From: Rhodospirillales bacterium
Lineage (GTDB): Bacteria; Pseudomonadota; Alphaproteobacteria; Micavibrionales; Micavibrionaceae
Direction: 5' to 3'
DNA: 64,000 nucleotides
Assembly: GCA_020638365.1 (NCBI GenBank)
Contig: JACKIQ010000002.1
Location: 372,001-436,000, forward strand
The position numbers and the translations under genes were made by a program. Of this stretch, positions 26,784 to 35,236 are shown in pieces (within the stretch, counting starts at the first letter, position 1; each line of letters starts with the position of its first letter). Under the pieces are notes generated by a model. That model was not told where the DNA came from. It made no database searches and saw nothing but the letters and a program-made list of their open reading frames with translations.

Positions 26784-27803
26784 ATGAATACCGCCAATGT
26801 AACAGAAACAGCGCAAAAAGCCAAAACCGTATCTATCGCCCCGATGATGGATTGGACGGACCGCCATTTCCGTTTTTTCGCCCGCCAGATTGCACCAAAC
26901 ATACGATTGTATTCAGAAATGGTCACGACGGGCGCGATCCTGCACGGCGACCGCGATCGTTTCCTGCGTTTTGATGAACGCGAAAACCCTCTGGCCCTGC
27001 AACTCGGCGGCTCCACCCCCGCAGACCTCGCGCAATGCTCCAAGATCGGCGAAGACTTCGGCTATGACGAAATCAACCTGAATTGCGGCTGCCCGTCTGA
27101 CCGGGTCCAGCGCGGCATGATCGGCGCCTGCCTGATGGGCGAACCCGATCTGGTATCCGAAGGCGTAGCGGCGATGATCGAAACGGTGAAAATCCCCGTA
27201 ACCGTCAAATGCCGCATCGGTATCGACGACCACGACAGCGAGGAGTTTTTGGATACCTTTATAAGGAAAGTGAAAGCGGCTGGCTGCCGAACTTTTATCA
27301 TCCACGCCCGCAAGGCGTGGTTGCAAGGCCTCTCGCCGAAGGAAAACCGCACCAAGCCGCCCATCAACTACGCCCGCGCAGGCTGGATCAAATCCCGGCA
27401 TCCGGAGCTTGAGATCGTGATCAACGGTGATATCAAAAGCGCGGAAGAAACCGTAAAACACCTCGAAACCTTCGACGGTGTGATGATTGGCCGCGAAGCC
27501 TATCAAAACCCCTTCGGCCTGCTCAGCGAGATCGAACGCACGATATTTAAAAATGAAACCGGATTAACCCGCGAAGACATCGCCCGCGCGATGATTCCCT
27601 ACGCAAAGCAACAGGCGGAAGAGTTCGGCACACCCGTAAAATCCATCACCCGCCACATCATCAACCTGTATCAAAACGTCCCCGGCGCGAGAATGTGGCG
27701 CCAGGCGCTCAGCACCCTCCCCCATAAGCCGGGAGCAAACGAAACGGTGATCGAAAAAGCGCTCGCCGCGTATGAACAGGCAAAACAAAAAGCCGCCGCC
27801 TAA
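26784..27803 (+). CDS. dusA: tRNA-dihydrouridine(20/20a) synthase
   Basis: 339 residues of DusA, an FMN enzyme that reduces uridines in the tRNA D-loop. Seen: the N-terminal APMMDWTDRHFRFF, the catalytic Cys in LNCGCPSDRVQ, HARKAWLQGLSPKENR (the DusA-specific loop) and IVINGDI plus GVMIGREAYQNP for flavin phosphate binding. Its promoter must lie inside the divergent SH3 gene, since only 28 bases separate the starts. It ends 2 bases before the convergent sufA-like stop. Confidence 0.96.
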   Translation: MNTANVTETAQKAKTVSIAPMMDWTDRHFRFFARQIAPNIRLYSEMVTTGAILHGDRDRFLRFDERENPLALQLGGSTPADLAQCSKIGEDFGYDEINLNCGCPSDRVQRGMIGACLMGEPDLVSEGVAAMIETVKIPVTVKCRIGIDDHDSEEFLDTFIRKVKAAGCRTFIIHARKAWLQGLSPKENRTKPPINYARAGWIKSRHPELEIVINGDIKSAEETVKHLETFDGVMIGREAYQNPFGLLSEIERTIFKNETGLTREDIARAMIPYAKQQAEEFGTPVKSITRHIINLYQNVPGARMWRQALSTLPHKPGANETVIEKALAAYEQAKQKAAA

Positions 27804-27805
27804 AA

Positions 27806-28162
27806 CTAAACACCCTCTTCCCGAGAAACCTGAAAACTCTCGCCGCAGCCGCAACGCCCCGTCTCGTTCGGGTTGACGAATTCAAACCGTGAATTGCCCA
27901 ACGCGTCCGTGACATAATCGACGGTCATCCCGAACAGCATCCACGAATGCATCCGGGGAATGTAAAGCTTCGCCTCGCCCTGCTCGAAACAATCATCCGC
28001 CGAAAGATCGTCCCCCGGCTTGATATAATCCATATGATAGCTATTCCCCGAGCAGCCCGTGGTCTTGATGCTTAAGCGCACGCCGGGCGAACCCTCCGGC
28101 GCCTCTGCGCCAAGCGCCCTAATCTGCGCAGCGGCCTTATCGGTAATCTGGATCGGTTGCAT
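27806..28162 (-). CDS. sufA: A-type Fe-S carrier protein
   Basis: 118 residues of the HesB/IscA/SufA family that carries Fe-S clusters to target proteins. Three conserved Cys are present, one in TTGCSGNSY and two in GRCGCGESF. It is the last gene of the suf locus, separated from sufT by the palindromic repeat, so it may be transcribed at a different level. The symbol follows context; ErpA-like function cannot be excluded. Confidence 0.9.
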   Translation of the reverse strand: MQPIQITDKAAAQIRALGAEAPEGSPGVRLSIKTTGCSGNSYHMDYIKPGDDLSADDCFEQGEAKLYIPRMHSWMLFGMTVDYVTDALGNSRFEFVNPNETGRCGCGESFQVSREEGV

Positions 28163-28183
28163 CTTACTCTCTTCCGCTCAAGT

Positions 28184-28322
28184 GAGGTTGTTCAAACGCA
28201 GGCTTTTGTGACGAAAATTGCGGCTTTCGAGAACCGGACCGCAGTGTACGTTGAGGTACATGAGAACCGGAAGAGCAGAAAGACGCGGTTTGCAGACCAA
28301 AAGTCAAAGTTTAAACAACCTC
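28184..28322. repeat. 139-bp imperfect palindrome, copy B
   Basis: The ends GAGGTTGTTCAAAC (28184-28197) and GTTTAAACAACCTC (28309-28322) are near-perfect inverted repeats. The centre is GTGTAC, 6 bases, GTACAT (28244-28261). The arms between also pair loosely (CTTTTG, CCGG). It fills the sufT-sufA gap exactly and shares its core with the element at 22.2 kb. The RNA could fold into one long hairpin, affecting sufA expression. Confidence 0.65.
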
Positions 28323-28323
28323 C

Positions 28324-28749
28324 CTAGTAAAACATGTTCAATTCCATTTTCGCCGTCTCTGCCATCTTCGACGGATCCCAAGGCGGGTCCCACACCATCT
28401 CGACCGAAACCGCGCCGACACCCTCTATCGGCATAATAGCAGATTGCACCCATCCGGGCATTTCCTGCGCCACCGGACAGCCGGGAGAGGTCAGCGTCAT
28501 CTTAACGTTCACGTCGCTCACCCCGTCCTTTTCCTCTTCGATATCAATAACATAAATTAGTCCCAGCTCAAAAATATTGACCGGGATTTCCGGGTCGTAC
28601 ACCTCCCGAAGCGCGGCCAGAATTTTCGGCCACAAAACATGACCGTCCGGCACCTGCGCATGGACCGGCACGCGTAGATCCTCGAACGGATCGTCCGTCT
28701 TCGGATCTTCGGTTTCCAGCGCCTTCATCTTGTCTTGCATACGTGTCAC
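28324..28749 (-). CDS. sufT: SUF maturation protein, MIP18/DUF59 family
   Basis: 141 residues. The DUF59 core runs from ILAALREVYDPEIPVNIFELGLIY through MTLTSPGCPVAQEMPGW, with the family's conserved Asp-Pro-Glu and the single Cys. MIP18/SufT proteins help deliver Fe-S clusters. A charged N-terminal extension of about 40 residues (TEDPKTDDPFEDL) precedes it. It starts 6 bases after the 8-Cys protein stop. Confidence 0.93.
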   Translation of the reverse strand: MTRMQDKMKALETEDPKTDDPFEDLRVPVHAQVPDGHVLWPKILAALREVYDPEIPVNIFELGLIYVIDIEEEKDGVSDVNVKMTLTSPGCPVAQEMPGWVQSAIMPIEGVGAVSVEMVWDPPWDPSKMAETAKMELNMFY

Positions 28750-28755
28750 GCCACC

Positions 28756-29391
28756 CTACCGGATACATTTCCTGATAATATCCATCCCCACGTCCATTTT
28801 ATACTTCTCCTTCTGCTCGGGACTCATGCTTGCCGGAACATTTCCGTACGTTCCCTCGATCCATTTAGAAAGATGTTCGCGCGTCGAATACGCATACATG
28901 CACTTGCAATCAAGCTTAATCCCCGAAGAAGCCCTTATCAAAGCGCAGGATTTCGCGATCACCGGCTGCAGATATTTCTGGAAACACGGCTTTCCCTTTT
29001 TGTAAAACTCGATCCGCCTTGCCTTCTCCTCGGTAATAGAGAGATCAAGCTTCATATGCGCGTCGGCGATACACCCGCAAAAACCTGAAATATTCATACC
29101 CGACTTCTTGGCGTCCTCGCTCTTGCGCCCTTCGATGACGCAGGCCTTGGTAAAAGCCTCGCGCTGGGCCTTCACGAACTTGTCGTCCGTCGCCCCGCTT
29201 TTTTCAGGCGCCTCATAAGGAACATCCGCAAAGGCTGCCCTCGCCTGCTCCTTGGCTGTCATTTGCGCCGCCGCAGCATCCTTGGCCCGCTCTGTAACGG
29301 CCCCTTGGGTCTGACTGCCTTCGAACAGGAACGCCGCTGCCCCGATGCTCAAAATCAGCAGCAATAACATCAACCAGATCCGACCCAACAT
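28756..29391 (-). CDS. Exported 8-cysteine protein, suf-linked
   Basis: 211 residues, not a family I know. An N-terminal membrane anchor (residues 5-23) precedes an Ala-rich linker and a helical domain with eight Cys: C84, C105xC107, C136, C149, C162xC164, C209. The order and key spacings match the protein at 53454-54140 (C76, C93xC95, C134, C147, C164xC166, C217), including exactly 12 residues between the fourth and fifth Cys in both. So it is two tandem Cys modules, outside the cytoplasm by prediction. It lies between sufS and sufT with gaps of 32 and 6 bases. Disulfide bonding or metal binding are both possible. Confidence 0.8.
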   Translation of the reverse strand: MLGRIWLMLLLLILSIGAAAFLFEGSQTQGAVTERAKDAAAAQMTAKEQARAAFADVPYEAPEKSGATDDKFVKAQREAFTKACVIEGRKSEDAKKSGMNISGFCGCIADAHMKLDLSITEEKARRIEFYKKGKPCFQKYLQPVIAKSCALIRASSGIKLDCKCMYAYSTREHLSKWIEGTYGNVPASMSPEQKEKYKMDVGMDIIRKCIR

Positions 29392-29423
29392 GTATGCTCT
29401 CTCCCAAAAACCGGATAATGTCC

Positions 29424-30656
29424 CTAACTCAACAGCATACGCGCTTTATTCAATCCGGCAACCAGTGCGTCCAAATCATCCTGATTTGTATACAGCCCGA
29501 ACGAGGCCCGCACCGTCGCCTCCACGCCCAGAGCCTCCATCAGCGGCATACAGCAATGATGTCCCGTGCGCACCGCGACCCCGCATTGATCGAGCACCAT
29601 CCCGATATCGCTCGGATGCCCCCCGGCAACCGAAAAGCTTAAAATTCCGGCCTTCTCCGCTGTATTCTCCGGCCCGTGAATACGGACTCCTTTAAGCGTA
29701 TTCATCAGCGGCGTGGCATAATCCAGCAACGCCCGCTCGTGCGCCGCAATCGCCTCCATCCCGATCTCGCAGACATAATCAATCGCCGCGCCCAGCCCGA
29801 TCACCTCCACGATCGCCGGAGTCCCGGCTTCAAAACGGTACGGCGGTTCCTTGTATGTCGTTCCCGAAAACCGCACCCGCTCGATCATGTCGCCCCCGCC
29901 CTGATAAGGCGGCATCGCCTCCAGAACCGCATACTTCCCGTACAGAACGCCGATCCCCGTCGGCCCGTACAGCTTATGCCCGGTAAACACGAAGAAATCC
30001 GCGTCCATCGCCCGCACGTCAACCGCCATATGCACCGCGCTCTGCGACCCGTCGACAAGAACCCGGATCGCCGGGTCAAACGCCCGCGCCGCGCTGATAA
30101 TCGCCTCGACCGGGTTGATGGTGCCCAGCGCGTTGGAAACATGCACCACGCCGATCAGCTTCGTCTTTTCAGACAGCAGCTGTTCGAACGCCGAAAGATC
30201 AAGATGCCCCTCCCCGGTCAACGGTATAACCTTGATCACGCACCCGGTCTGCTCGGCCAGCAACTGCCACGGCACGATATTCGCGTGATGCTCCATCGCG
30301 CTCAATATAATCTCGTCCCCTTCCCATAAATGCGTCCGGCCCCAGCTCTGCGCGACCAGGTTGATCGCCTCCGTCGAATTGCGCGTGAAAACAATCTCCT
30401 TCTCGCTCTCCGCGCCGATGAACCGCGCCACCCGCACGCGCACATCTTCAAACGCCGCCGTCAGGTTCTGCGAAATCTCGTAAAGCCCCCGGTGAATATT
30501 GGCGTACCCCCCCGAAAGCACCCGGTCCATCGCCTCGATCACCGCGCGCGGCTTCTGCGCGCTTGCCCCGCTATCAAGAAAGACCAGAGGCTTGCCGTGC
30601 ATCGTGGTCGCCAGCACCGGGAAATCCGCCCGCCATGAGGAAACGATCCTGCTCAT
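29424..30656 (-). CDS. sufS: Cysteine desulfurase, SUF type
   Basis: About 410 residues of the class II PLP desulfurases that supply sulfur for Fe-S assembly. The PLP Lys is in FTGHKLYGPTG and the active Cys in RTGHHCCMPLMEALG. The start is ATG 30656, overlapping the stop of the third YcxB-like gene (ATGA). No SufE is visible in the window. Confidence 0.96.
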   Translation of the reverse strand: MSRIVSSWRADFPVLATTMHGKPLVFLDSGASAQKPRAVIEAMDRVLSGGYANIHRGLYEISQNLTAAFEDVRVRVARFIGAESEKEIVFTRNSTEAINLVAQSWGRTHLWEGDEIILSAMEHHANIVPWQLLAEQTGCVIKVIPLTGEGHLDLSAFEQLLSEKTKLIGVVHVSNALGTINPVEAIISAARAFDPAIRVLVDGSQSAVHMAVDVRAMDADFFVFTGHKLYGPTGIGVLYGKYAVLEAMPPYQGGGDMIERVRFSGTTYKEPPYRFEAGTPAIVEVIGLGAAIDYVCEIGMEAIAAHERALLDYATPLMNTLKGVRIHGPENTAEKAGILSFSVAGGHPSDIGMVLDQCGVAVRTGHHCCMPLMEALGVEATVRASFGLYTNQDDLDALVAGLNKARMLLS

Positions 30657-31312
30657 GCTTCTATAGCCCCCTTCGTCGGAACCGGCTTCTCCTGCGCCGC
30701 CTCCCACCAATGCACACACTGTTCGTAAATGCGCTGCTTCTCCTCTTCGGATTTAAAAAAGCGAGAAGGAACAAAAAATGCCGTATTACCATCTGAATAA
30801 GCTCCCCTAAAGATACCATCAAGAATTTCAAGGGAAGCAAGAGCAGGCCACAAAAGATCTATGCGACGATCGGGCATTATAAGTTGAACCCCATTACTAG
30901 TAAGTACAAGCTTAGTAACAGCGAACAGATCTGATTTATTACCTTTTTCGATCAACCGATGGAGATTCTTTTTGCATGTTCTTCCGACGCATGATCTACA
31001 ACCAACTTTTAAAAAAGAAACAAAAAAACTGATTGCAAAAAACACTATCAAACAAAGAATCAAGGTAGAATTAGTAATTAAAGAAAACGCAAACTGGAAA
31101 ACATCAATATCGTTTTTATGACGAAAATAACTAATCATAAGAATGACAGGAAAGGCCATAGAAAGACCAATAAGTAACTGCTTCAAGTTAGAGCGCGCAA
31201 TGCCCACAATCGTTGTCCAAAAATCATACTTTCTGTAATAATTCGCTACGCAAAGAGTTATTAAGTCATCCATAGTTGCTTCAAACTCAATCTCAATCGT
31301 CTCCCCGCTCAT
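30653..31312 (-). CDS. YcxB-like membrane protein 3
   Basis: About 219 residues. A conserved start (MSGETIEIEFEATMDDL), two hydrophobic segments (around 47-65 and 80-100), a Cys-bearing basic loop (GCRSCVGRTCKK), and a C-terminal half ending FFVPSRFFKSEEEKQRIYEQC. This is the YcxB layout: a short acidic beta N-terminus, two membrane helices and a PH-like domain. Its middle is strongly AT-rich while both ends are GC-rich like the neighbours. It overlaps copy 2 and sufS by 4 bases each. Function of the family is unknown. Confidence 0.8.
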   Translation of the reverse strand: MSGETIEIEFEATMDDLITLCVANYYRKYDFWTTIVGIARSNLKQLLIGLSMAFPVILMISYFRHKNDIDVFQFAFSLITNSTLILCLIVFFAISFFVSFLKVGCRSCVGRTCKKNLHRLIEKGNKSDLFAVTKLVLTSNGVQLIMPDRRIDLLWPALASLEILDGIFRGAYSDGNTAFFVPSRFFKSEEEKQRIYEQCVHWWEAAQEKPVPTKGAIEA

Positions 31313-31881
31313 GCGCCGGCCCCTTCCGCACCGTCCGCCGCGCGTGCCGCCTCGAAATACCGCTCGCACAGCGCATAAAACGCGTCAAACGAAGCCGCGT
31401 CCGAGAACGCCCGCGCGGGAATGATAAACGCCATCATCCCGGTCAGGTAGAGATAAGCCGCGTCCGGCCCCCGCCGCACCTTCTCCACCCCGCCCCACGA
31501 AACCTTCGTGTGCGAAACGGCGGTCTGCGTGTCGATCCCCTGCGCATCGAAACGGGTCTTATGCCGGGTGATCAGAACCGCGTTCCGGCAATCGCCCATT
31601 TTCTTTTCCACCGTCTGCTTCGTCACCGACGGCATGATGGCCAGCATGTAAAAAGCCAGCCCGACCACACCGCTGCAAAACCCGGAAAAAAACACCGACC
31701 ACGCGGCGAAATGCGTCATCCACAAAAGAAGGTAAACCAAGCCCCCGATAAGGGCGGAAAGCAGCAGGATCACCCCCGTGCGCTTCTTATACTCCATGGA
31801 GCGCTTCCAGTCCCACAGGCTGAACGCCACCGCGTCCTCCATCGTGATCTCGTATTCAATCTCGATAACCTCCCCGCTCAT
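31309..31881 (-). CDS. YcxB-like membrane protein 2
   Basis: About 190 residues, GC-rich throughout. It starts MSGEVIEIEYEITMED, has two membrane helices (around 35-54 and 62-82), and ends AFIIPARAFSDAASFDAFYALC then an Ala-rich tail. The start and C-terminal blocks line up with copies 1 and 3; the centres differ. It overlaps both neighbours by 4 bases. A frame extension upstream to 31935 is antisense to nothing but overlaps copy 1, and the MSGE start matches copy 3. Confidence 0.8.
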   Translation of the reverse strand: MSGEVIEIEYEITMEDAVAFSLWDWKRSMEYKKRTGVILLLSALIGGLVYLLLWMTHFAAWSVFFSGFCSGVVGLAFYMLAIMPSVTKQTVEKKMGDCRNAVLITRHKTRFDAQGIDTQTAVSHTKVSWGGVEKVRRGPDAAYLYLTGMMAFIIPARAFSDAASFDAFYALCERYFEAARAADGAEGAGA

Positions 31882-32444
31882 CCCGCCGCCTCCTGCGCAG
31901 GTTCGCCCTTCGCCGCGTTGAAATATTCCAGACATTTCTGGTAAAACCGCTCGAACGCCGCTTCATCGGCAAACGCCCGCTTCGGAACGATATAAGCAAG
32001 ACTTGGTCCAAGAAAAATAAAAATGTGGTTTCTATCCTGATCGACGCCCTTTACTGCTGACCACTTATAAAGGGTCTCTGAACGCGATGTTAGCTCTTGG
32101 ATACAGTCAGAGAGCAATCTAAAAGTTCGTCTATCGAAGAAACAAATATCCTTATAGGACTTATGGTCATAGATGCTCTTAAGTGTACGCTTATTGGTGT
32201 ACATATAGAGAAAAGTGATCGCCACAATTCCTAAAAATATACCTACGAACAGTGAAAAAAACTCAGGACGATCCTTAAGAAAAACAAAAGACAATAACCC
32301 GCAGAAAGCATTTAAAATAATAAAGCCTGCAATAGGTTTGCAGACAGCACATTTATTAGCCAGCTTGTTACAGGTAAACGCATTAAACGCCACCAGATCA
32401 TCTACCGTCAGCTGAAACTCTACTTCAATCGTGTCGTCAGCCAT
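31878..32444 (-). CDS. YcxB-like membrane protein 1
   Basis: About 188 residues, starting MADDTIEVEFQLTVDDLVAF, with two membrane helices (around 38-56 and 62-82), Cys-containing loops, and the block AYIVPKRAFADEAAFERFYQKC near the end. The body is AT-rich but the first and last 60-100 bases are GC-rich. The start lies 25 bases inside sufD, so the two are translationally coupled. The frame runs on to 32621 but that is sufD shadow. Confidence 0.8.
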   Translation of the reverse strand: MADDTIEVEFQLTVDDLVAFNAFTCNKLANKCAVCKPIAGFIILNAFCGLLSFVFLKDRPEFFSLFVGIFLGIVAITFLYMYTNKRTLKSIYDHKSYKDICFFDRRTFRLLSDCIQELTSRSETLYKWSAVKGVDQDRNHIFIFLGPSLAYIVPKRAFADEAAFERFYQKCLEYFNAAKGEPAQEAAG

Positions 32445-33391
32445 TCCTCCGCCTTCCCGCGCACCTCTTCGCGCGCATCCTTGTTCGGAATTTTCTCTAA
32501 AACCTCGTTGACGAAAGCCTGTATGAGCAAGAGCCGCGCCGCATCCGCGCTCAGCCCCCGCGAACGCAGGCAAAACAACGGCTCCTCGTCCAGCGGCCCC
32601 GTCGTCGCCCCGTGCGAACACTTCACGTCATCCGCGTAGATCTCAAGCTCCGGCTTCGTATCCATCTCCGCGCTCGGCGAGAGCAGCAACGCGTTCGAAA
32701 GCTGGTACCCGTCCGTCTTCTGCGCTTCCCGGTGCACATGCACCTTCCCCTGGAACACCCCGCGCGACTGGTCGTCCAGCAAACTCCGGTAAAACTGGTT
32801 GGACACGCAATGCGGCGCCTGATGCTCCATCAGGATCGTGGTATCCGCGTGCTGCGATCCCTTGAGCAGGTTTACCCCGTTCAGGCTGCACGTGATATTC
32901 GGCCCGCGCAAGACCGCGTGGATCTGGTGCCGGGTCATCGCCCCGCCCGCATTCATCGAAAAACAATCGTAAACCCCGTCCCGCGCGATCGTCACCCGCG
33001 CCATGTTCGTCTGCACGGCCTCCGCACTGTCCTCGACGATGCGGATATGGTGCAGCTTCGCGTTCGGCCCCACGGTGACATCCGTCACCATGTTCTTCCA
33101 GTACGCGCCCGCGCCCCGGTGCCGCTCGATTACGGTCAATTCGGCCCCTTCTTCGAGGATAATTGCCAGACGCGGCTGCTGGTGCTGGCCTTCAAACCCT
33201 TCCCACAAGATATCCTCGACTTGCCCACCATTTCCCCCACAAGACCTGTGGATAAAAACCTCCTCGCTCACCATCGGCCTCTTGTTCGAAAGCTCCGGCG
33301 ACAAGGCGCGCGCAAGGTTCGTGTATTTCCACTCTTCCTGCTTGGAAGTCGGCAGGTCTTGGCCGTCAAGGGGAACGGGAAAGGCGCTCAT
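32420..33391 (-). CDS. sufD: SUF scaffold protein SufD
   Basis: 323 residues of SufD, which forms the SufBC2D scaffold complex. It starts MSAFPVPLDGQDLPTSKQEEWKYTNLARAL and ends in the beta-helix region with CSHGATTGPLDEEPLFCLRSRGLS and ARLLLIQAFVNEVLE, the SufB/SufD signature. It is shorter than E. coli SufD (423), mostly at the N-terminus, as in many alphaproteobacteria. Its start shares a base with the preceding stop (TGATG). Confidence 0.94.
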   Translation of the reverse strand: MSAFPVPLDGQDLPTSKQEEWKYTNLARALSPELSNKRPMVSEEVFIHRSCGGNGGQVEDILWEGFEGQHQQPRLAIILEEGAELTVIERHRGAGAYWKNMVTDVTVGPNAKLHHIRIVEDSAEAVQTNMARVTIARDGVYDCFSMNAGGAMTRHQIHAVLRGPNITCSLNGVNLLKGSQHADTTILMEHQAPHCVSNQFYRSLLDDQSRGVFQGKVHVHREAQKTDGYQLSNALLLSPSAEMDTKPELEIYADDVKCSHGATTGPLDEEPLFCLRSRGLSADAARLLLIQAFVNEVLEKIPNKDAREEVRGKAEEWLTTRLK

Positions 33392-34011
33392 CAGTCAATT
33401 TCCTTCTGCAAGGGCGTCATCCGCGCCATCCCTGCAACCGTCTCCAGGGCGATAAGCAGCGGAACCATCGGATCGACATACTTCTCGGTCGCAATCCTGA
33501 TCATCTTCGCCGTTGCGAAAGCGCAGGTCACGGGCCGGTCCTCGCCCTTGACCCCGTGCGTATCGAGAATCGCGTTGACCTGCGCCCGGAACCGCACGGC
33601 GGCGTTGGGCGGCCAGTCCGTCGGGTAATAATGCTCCTTGACCGAAAGAAACGGAACGGCGGCAAGTTCGTCCCCCATGGACGCACGCGCGACGATCGGC
33701 TCCATCTCCGGCAGATCCCCCGGCGCCATCCCCGTAGCCAGTGATCCGGAGGTCATGACGAAATACATCGTATCCTTGTTCTCGTCCCGGTAAAGAAGAT
33801 CGTCCACCTCGTTCCCGATGATCCATCGGGAAGATTCCTTGATATTCTCCGGCGACACGCACAGGCTGATCAGTTGATCCGCCGCAAACGCCGCCAGCGC
33901 CCCGATCATATCGTCCGTATTCGGCCCGCCGTCGGTCTGCGTACTCTGCGCGTCATAATAATGCGCGACCAATGCGATCAACTCGTCAGATGCAGTATCC
34001 ATATCACCCAT
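33391..34011 (-). CDS. Hypothetical protein between sufC and sufD
   Basis: About 206 residues, not recognised. It is acidic, soluble and helical, with one Cys pair region (QLISLCVSPENIKESS; PVTCAFATAKM) and no metal motif I trust. ATG 34011 follows GAGAGGA at 7 bases; a TTG at 34017 would add two codons. Placement between sufC and sufD, coupled to sufD by TGATG, implies its dose is tied to the scaffold. Function unknown. Confidence 0.75.
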   Translation of the reverse strand: MGDMDTASDELIALVAHYYDAQSTQTDGGPNTDDMIGALAAFAADQLISLCVSPENIKESSRWIIGNEVDDLLYRDENKDTMYFVMTSGSLATGMAPGDLPEMEPIVARASMGDELAAVPFLSVKEHYYPTDWPPNAAVRFRAQVNAILDTHGVKGEDRPVTCAFATAKMIRIATEKYVDPMVPLLIALETVAGMARMTPLQKEID

Positions 34012-34031
34012 CCTCAAATCCTCTCTTAACT

Positions 34032-34793
34032 TCAGGCCACAGCCTCGATGATTTCGGCATATCCTTGCTTTTCAAGCTCCTGAGCCAGCTCCGGCCCGCC
34101 CGTCTTGACGATCTTCCCGCCCGCGAGAACATGCACGACATCCGGCTTGATGTAATCAAGCAAACGCTGATAGTGCGTGATAATCAGGAACGAACGCTTC
34201 GGATCGCGCAGCGCGTTCACCCCGTCCGCGACTATTTTCAGCGCGTCGATATCCAGCCCGGAATCCGTCTCGTCCAGCACGCAGAATTTCGGCTCCAGCA
34301 ACGCCATCTGCAAAACCTCGTTCCGCTTTTTTTCGCCGCCGGAAAAACCGACATTCACCGCGCGCTTCATCATATCGTCGGAAATACCCAGTTCCTTGCA
34401 CTTGGTTTTCATCAGTTTGAGCAAGGACAGAGCGTCCAACTCGTCCTCCCCCCGCTGCTTGCGGATAGAGTTGATCGAAGTCTTCAAAAACGTGCTCATA
34501 TTCACACCGGGAATTTCAACCGGATACTGAAACGCCAGAAACAATCCCGCCGCCGCGCGCTCTTCCGGCTCAAGCGCCAGAAGATCTTCGCCGTTCATGC
34601 TCACGCTTCCGCCCGTGACCCCGTAATCCTCGCGTCCCGCTAGAACATAAGACAGGGTGGATTTCCCCGATCCGTTCGGCCCCATGATCGCATGCACCTC
34701 GCCCGGTTGGATCGACAGGCTGATCCCCTTCAGGATCTCGATCGGCCCTTCATCCGTATTCACATTCGCTTGCAGGTTTTTAATCTCAATCAC
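34032..34793 (-). CDS. sufC: SUF ATPase SufC
   Basis: 253 residues of the ABC-type ATPase of the SufBC2D complex. Walker A GPNGSGKST, ABC signature FSGGEKKR and Walker B FCVLDETDSGLD are intact; the SufC-typical ETDSGLDIDALK is clear. It is followed 20 bases later by the unknown gene before sufD. Confidence 0.97.
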   Translation of the reverse strand: MIEIKNLQANVNTDEGPIEILKGISLSIQPGEVHAIMGPNGSGKSTLSYVLAGREDYGVTGGSVSMNGEDLLALEPEERAAAGLFLAFQYPVEIPGVNMSTFLKTSINSIRKQRGEDELDALSLLKLMKTKCKELGISDDMMKRAVNVGFSGGEKKRNEVLQMALLEPKFCVLDETDSGLDIDALKIVADGVNALRDPKRSFLIITHYQRLLDYIKPDVVHVLAGGKIVKTGGPELAQELEKQGYAEIIEAVA

Positions 34794-34819
34794 AATTCAA
34801 CTCCGCTTTAAAAACTTGA

Positions 34820-35236
34820 TTATTCTTCAATCTGCTCGTCCATATCTTTGGGCAAAAAGTCTTTTTCCTTCCCGCCTTCTTCCGCCTGATGATTAAACAA
34901 CGGCAAGCTCAAATCATCTTTCTGCTCTTCATCCACGCTGTTCATGTCAACAACGCCATCATCAATAGAAATGGGTTGATGCATCCCGCCGCCGGGAGTT
35001 CCCAACTCATCCGGAAGTGTAAACATTTGCGGCATCGGTTCCTTTTCAACATCCGCCATATTCTCGTCGCGCTCGATAACTGCGATTTCCCCAGCAGCTT
35101 GCTCGGCATTCATCTTGTATACCCCGTAAATCATCGTCCCGGCCAACGCCAGCCCGCCAAGGATCAGCACAGCGCTAAACACCATAAAAAACACGTGAAA
35201 GAGCCGAATGCCCTTATCGTCGTTATTGTCGTTCAT
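34820..35236 (-). CDS. Single-TM acidic protein in suf locus
   Basis: About 138 residues: a short basic start, one membrane helix (around 12-35, FHVFFMVFSAVLILGGLALAG) and a long acidic, Asp/Glu/Met-rich tail without Cys. ATG 35236 overlaps the pterin dehydratase stop (ATGA). The frame has an ATG four codons earlier. Probably an inner-membrane anchor with a disordered tail; no family recognised. Confidence 0.7.
   Translation of the reverse strand: MNDNNDDKGIRLFHVFFMVFSAVLILGGLALAGTMIYGVYKMNAEQAAGEIAVIERDENMADVEKEPMPQMFTLPDELGTPGGGMHQPISIDDGVVDMNSVDEEQKDDLSLPLFNHQAEEGGKEKDFLPKDMDEQIEE

Noticed and set aside
26756..27043. Longer N-terminus for the SH3-domain protein
   Set aside because: It runs antisense under dusA and would bury the signal peptide that begins at ATG 26755.
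32612..33628. 338-codon open frame on the plus strand opposite sufD
   Set aside because: Antisense to sufD, Arg/His/Pro-rich translation without any domain. Shadow of GC-rich codons.
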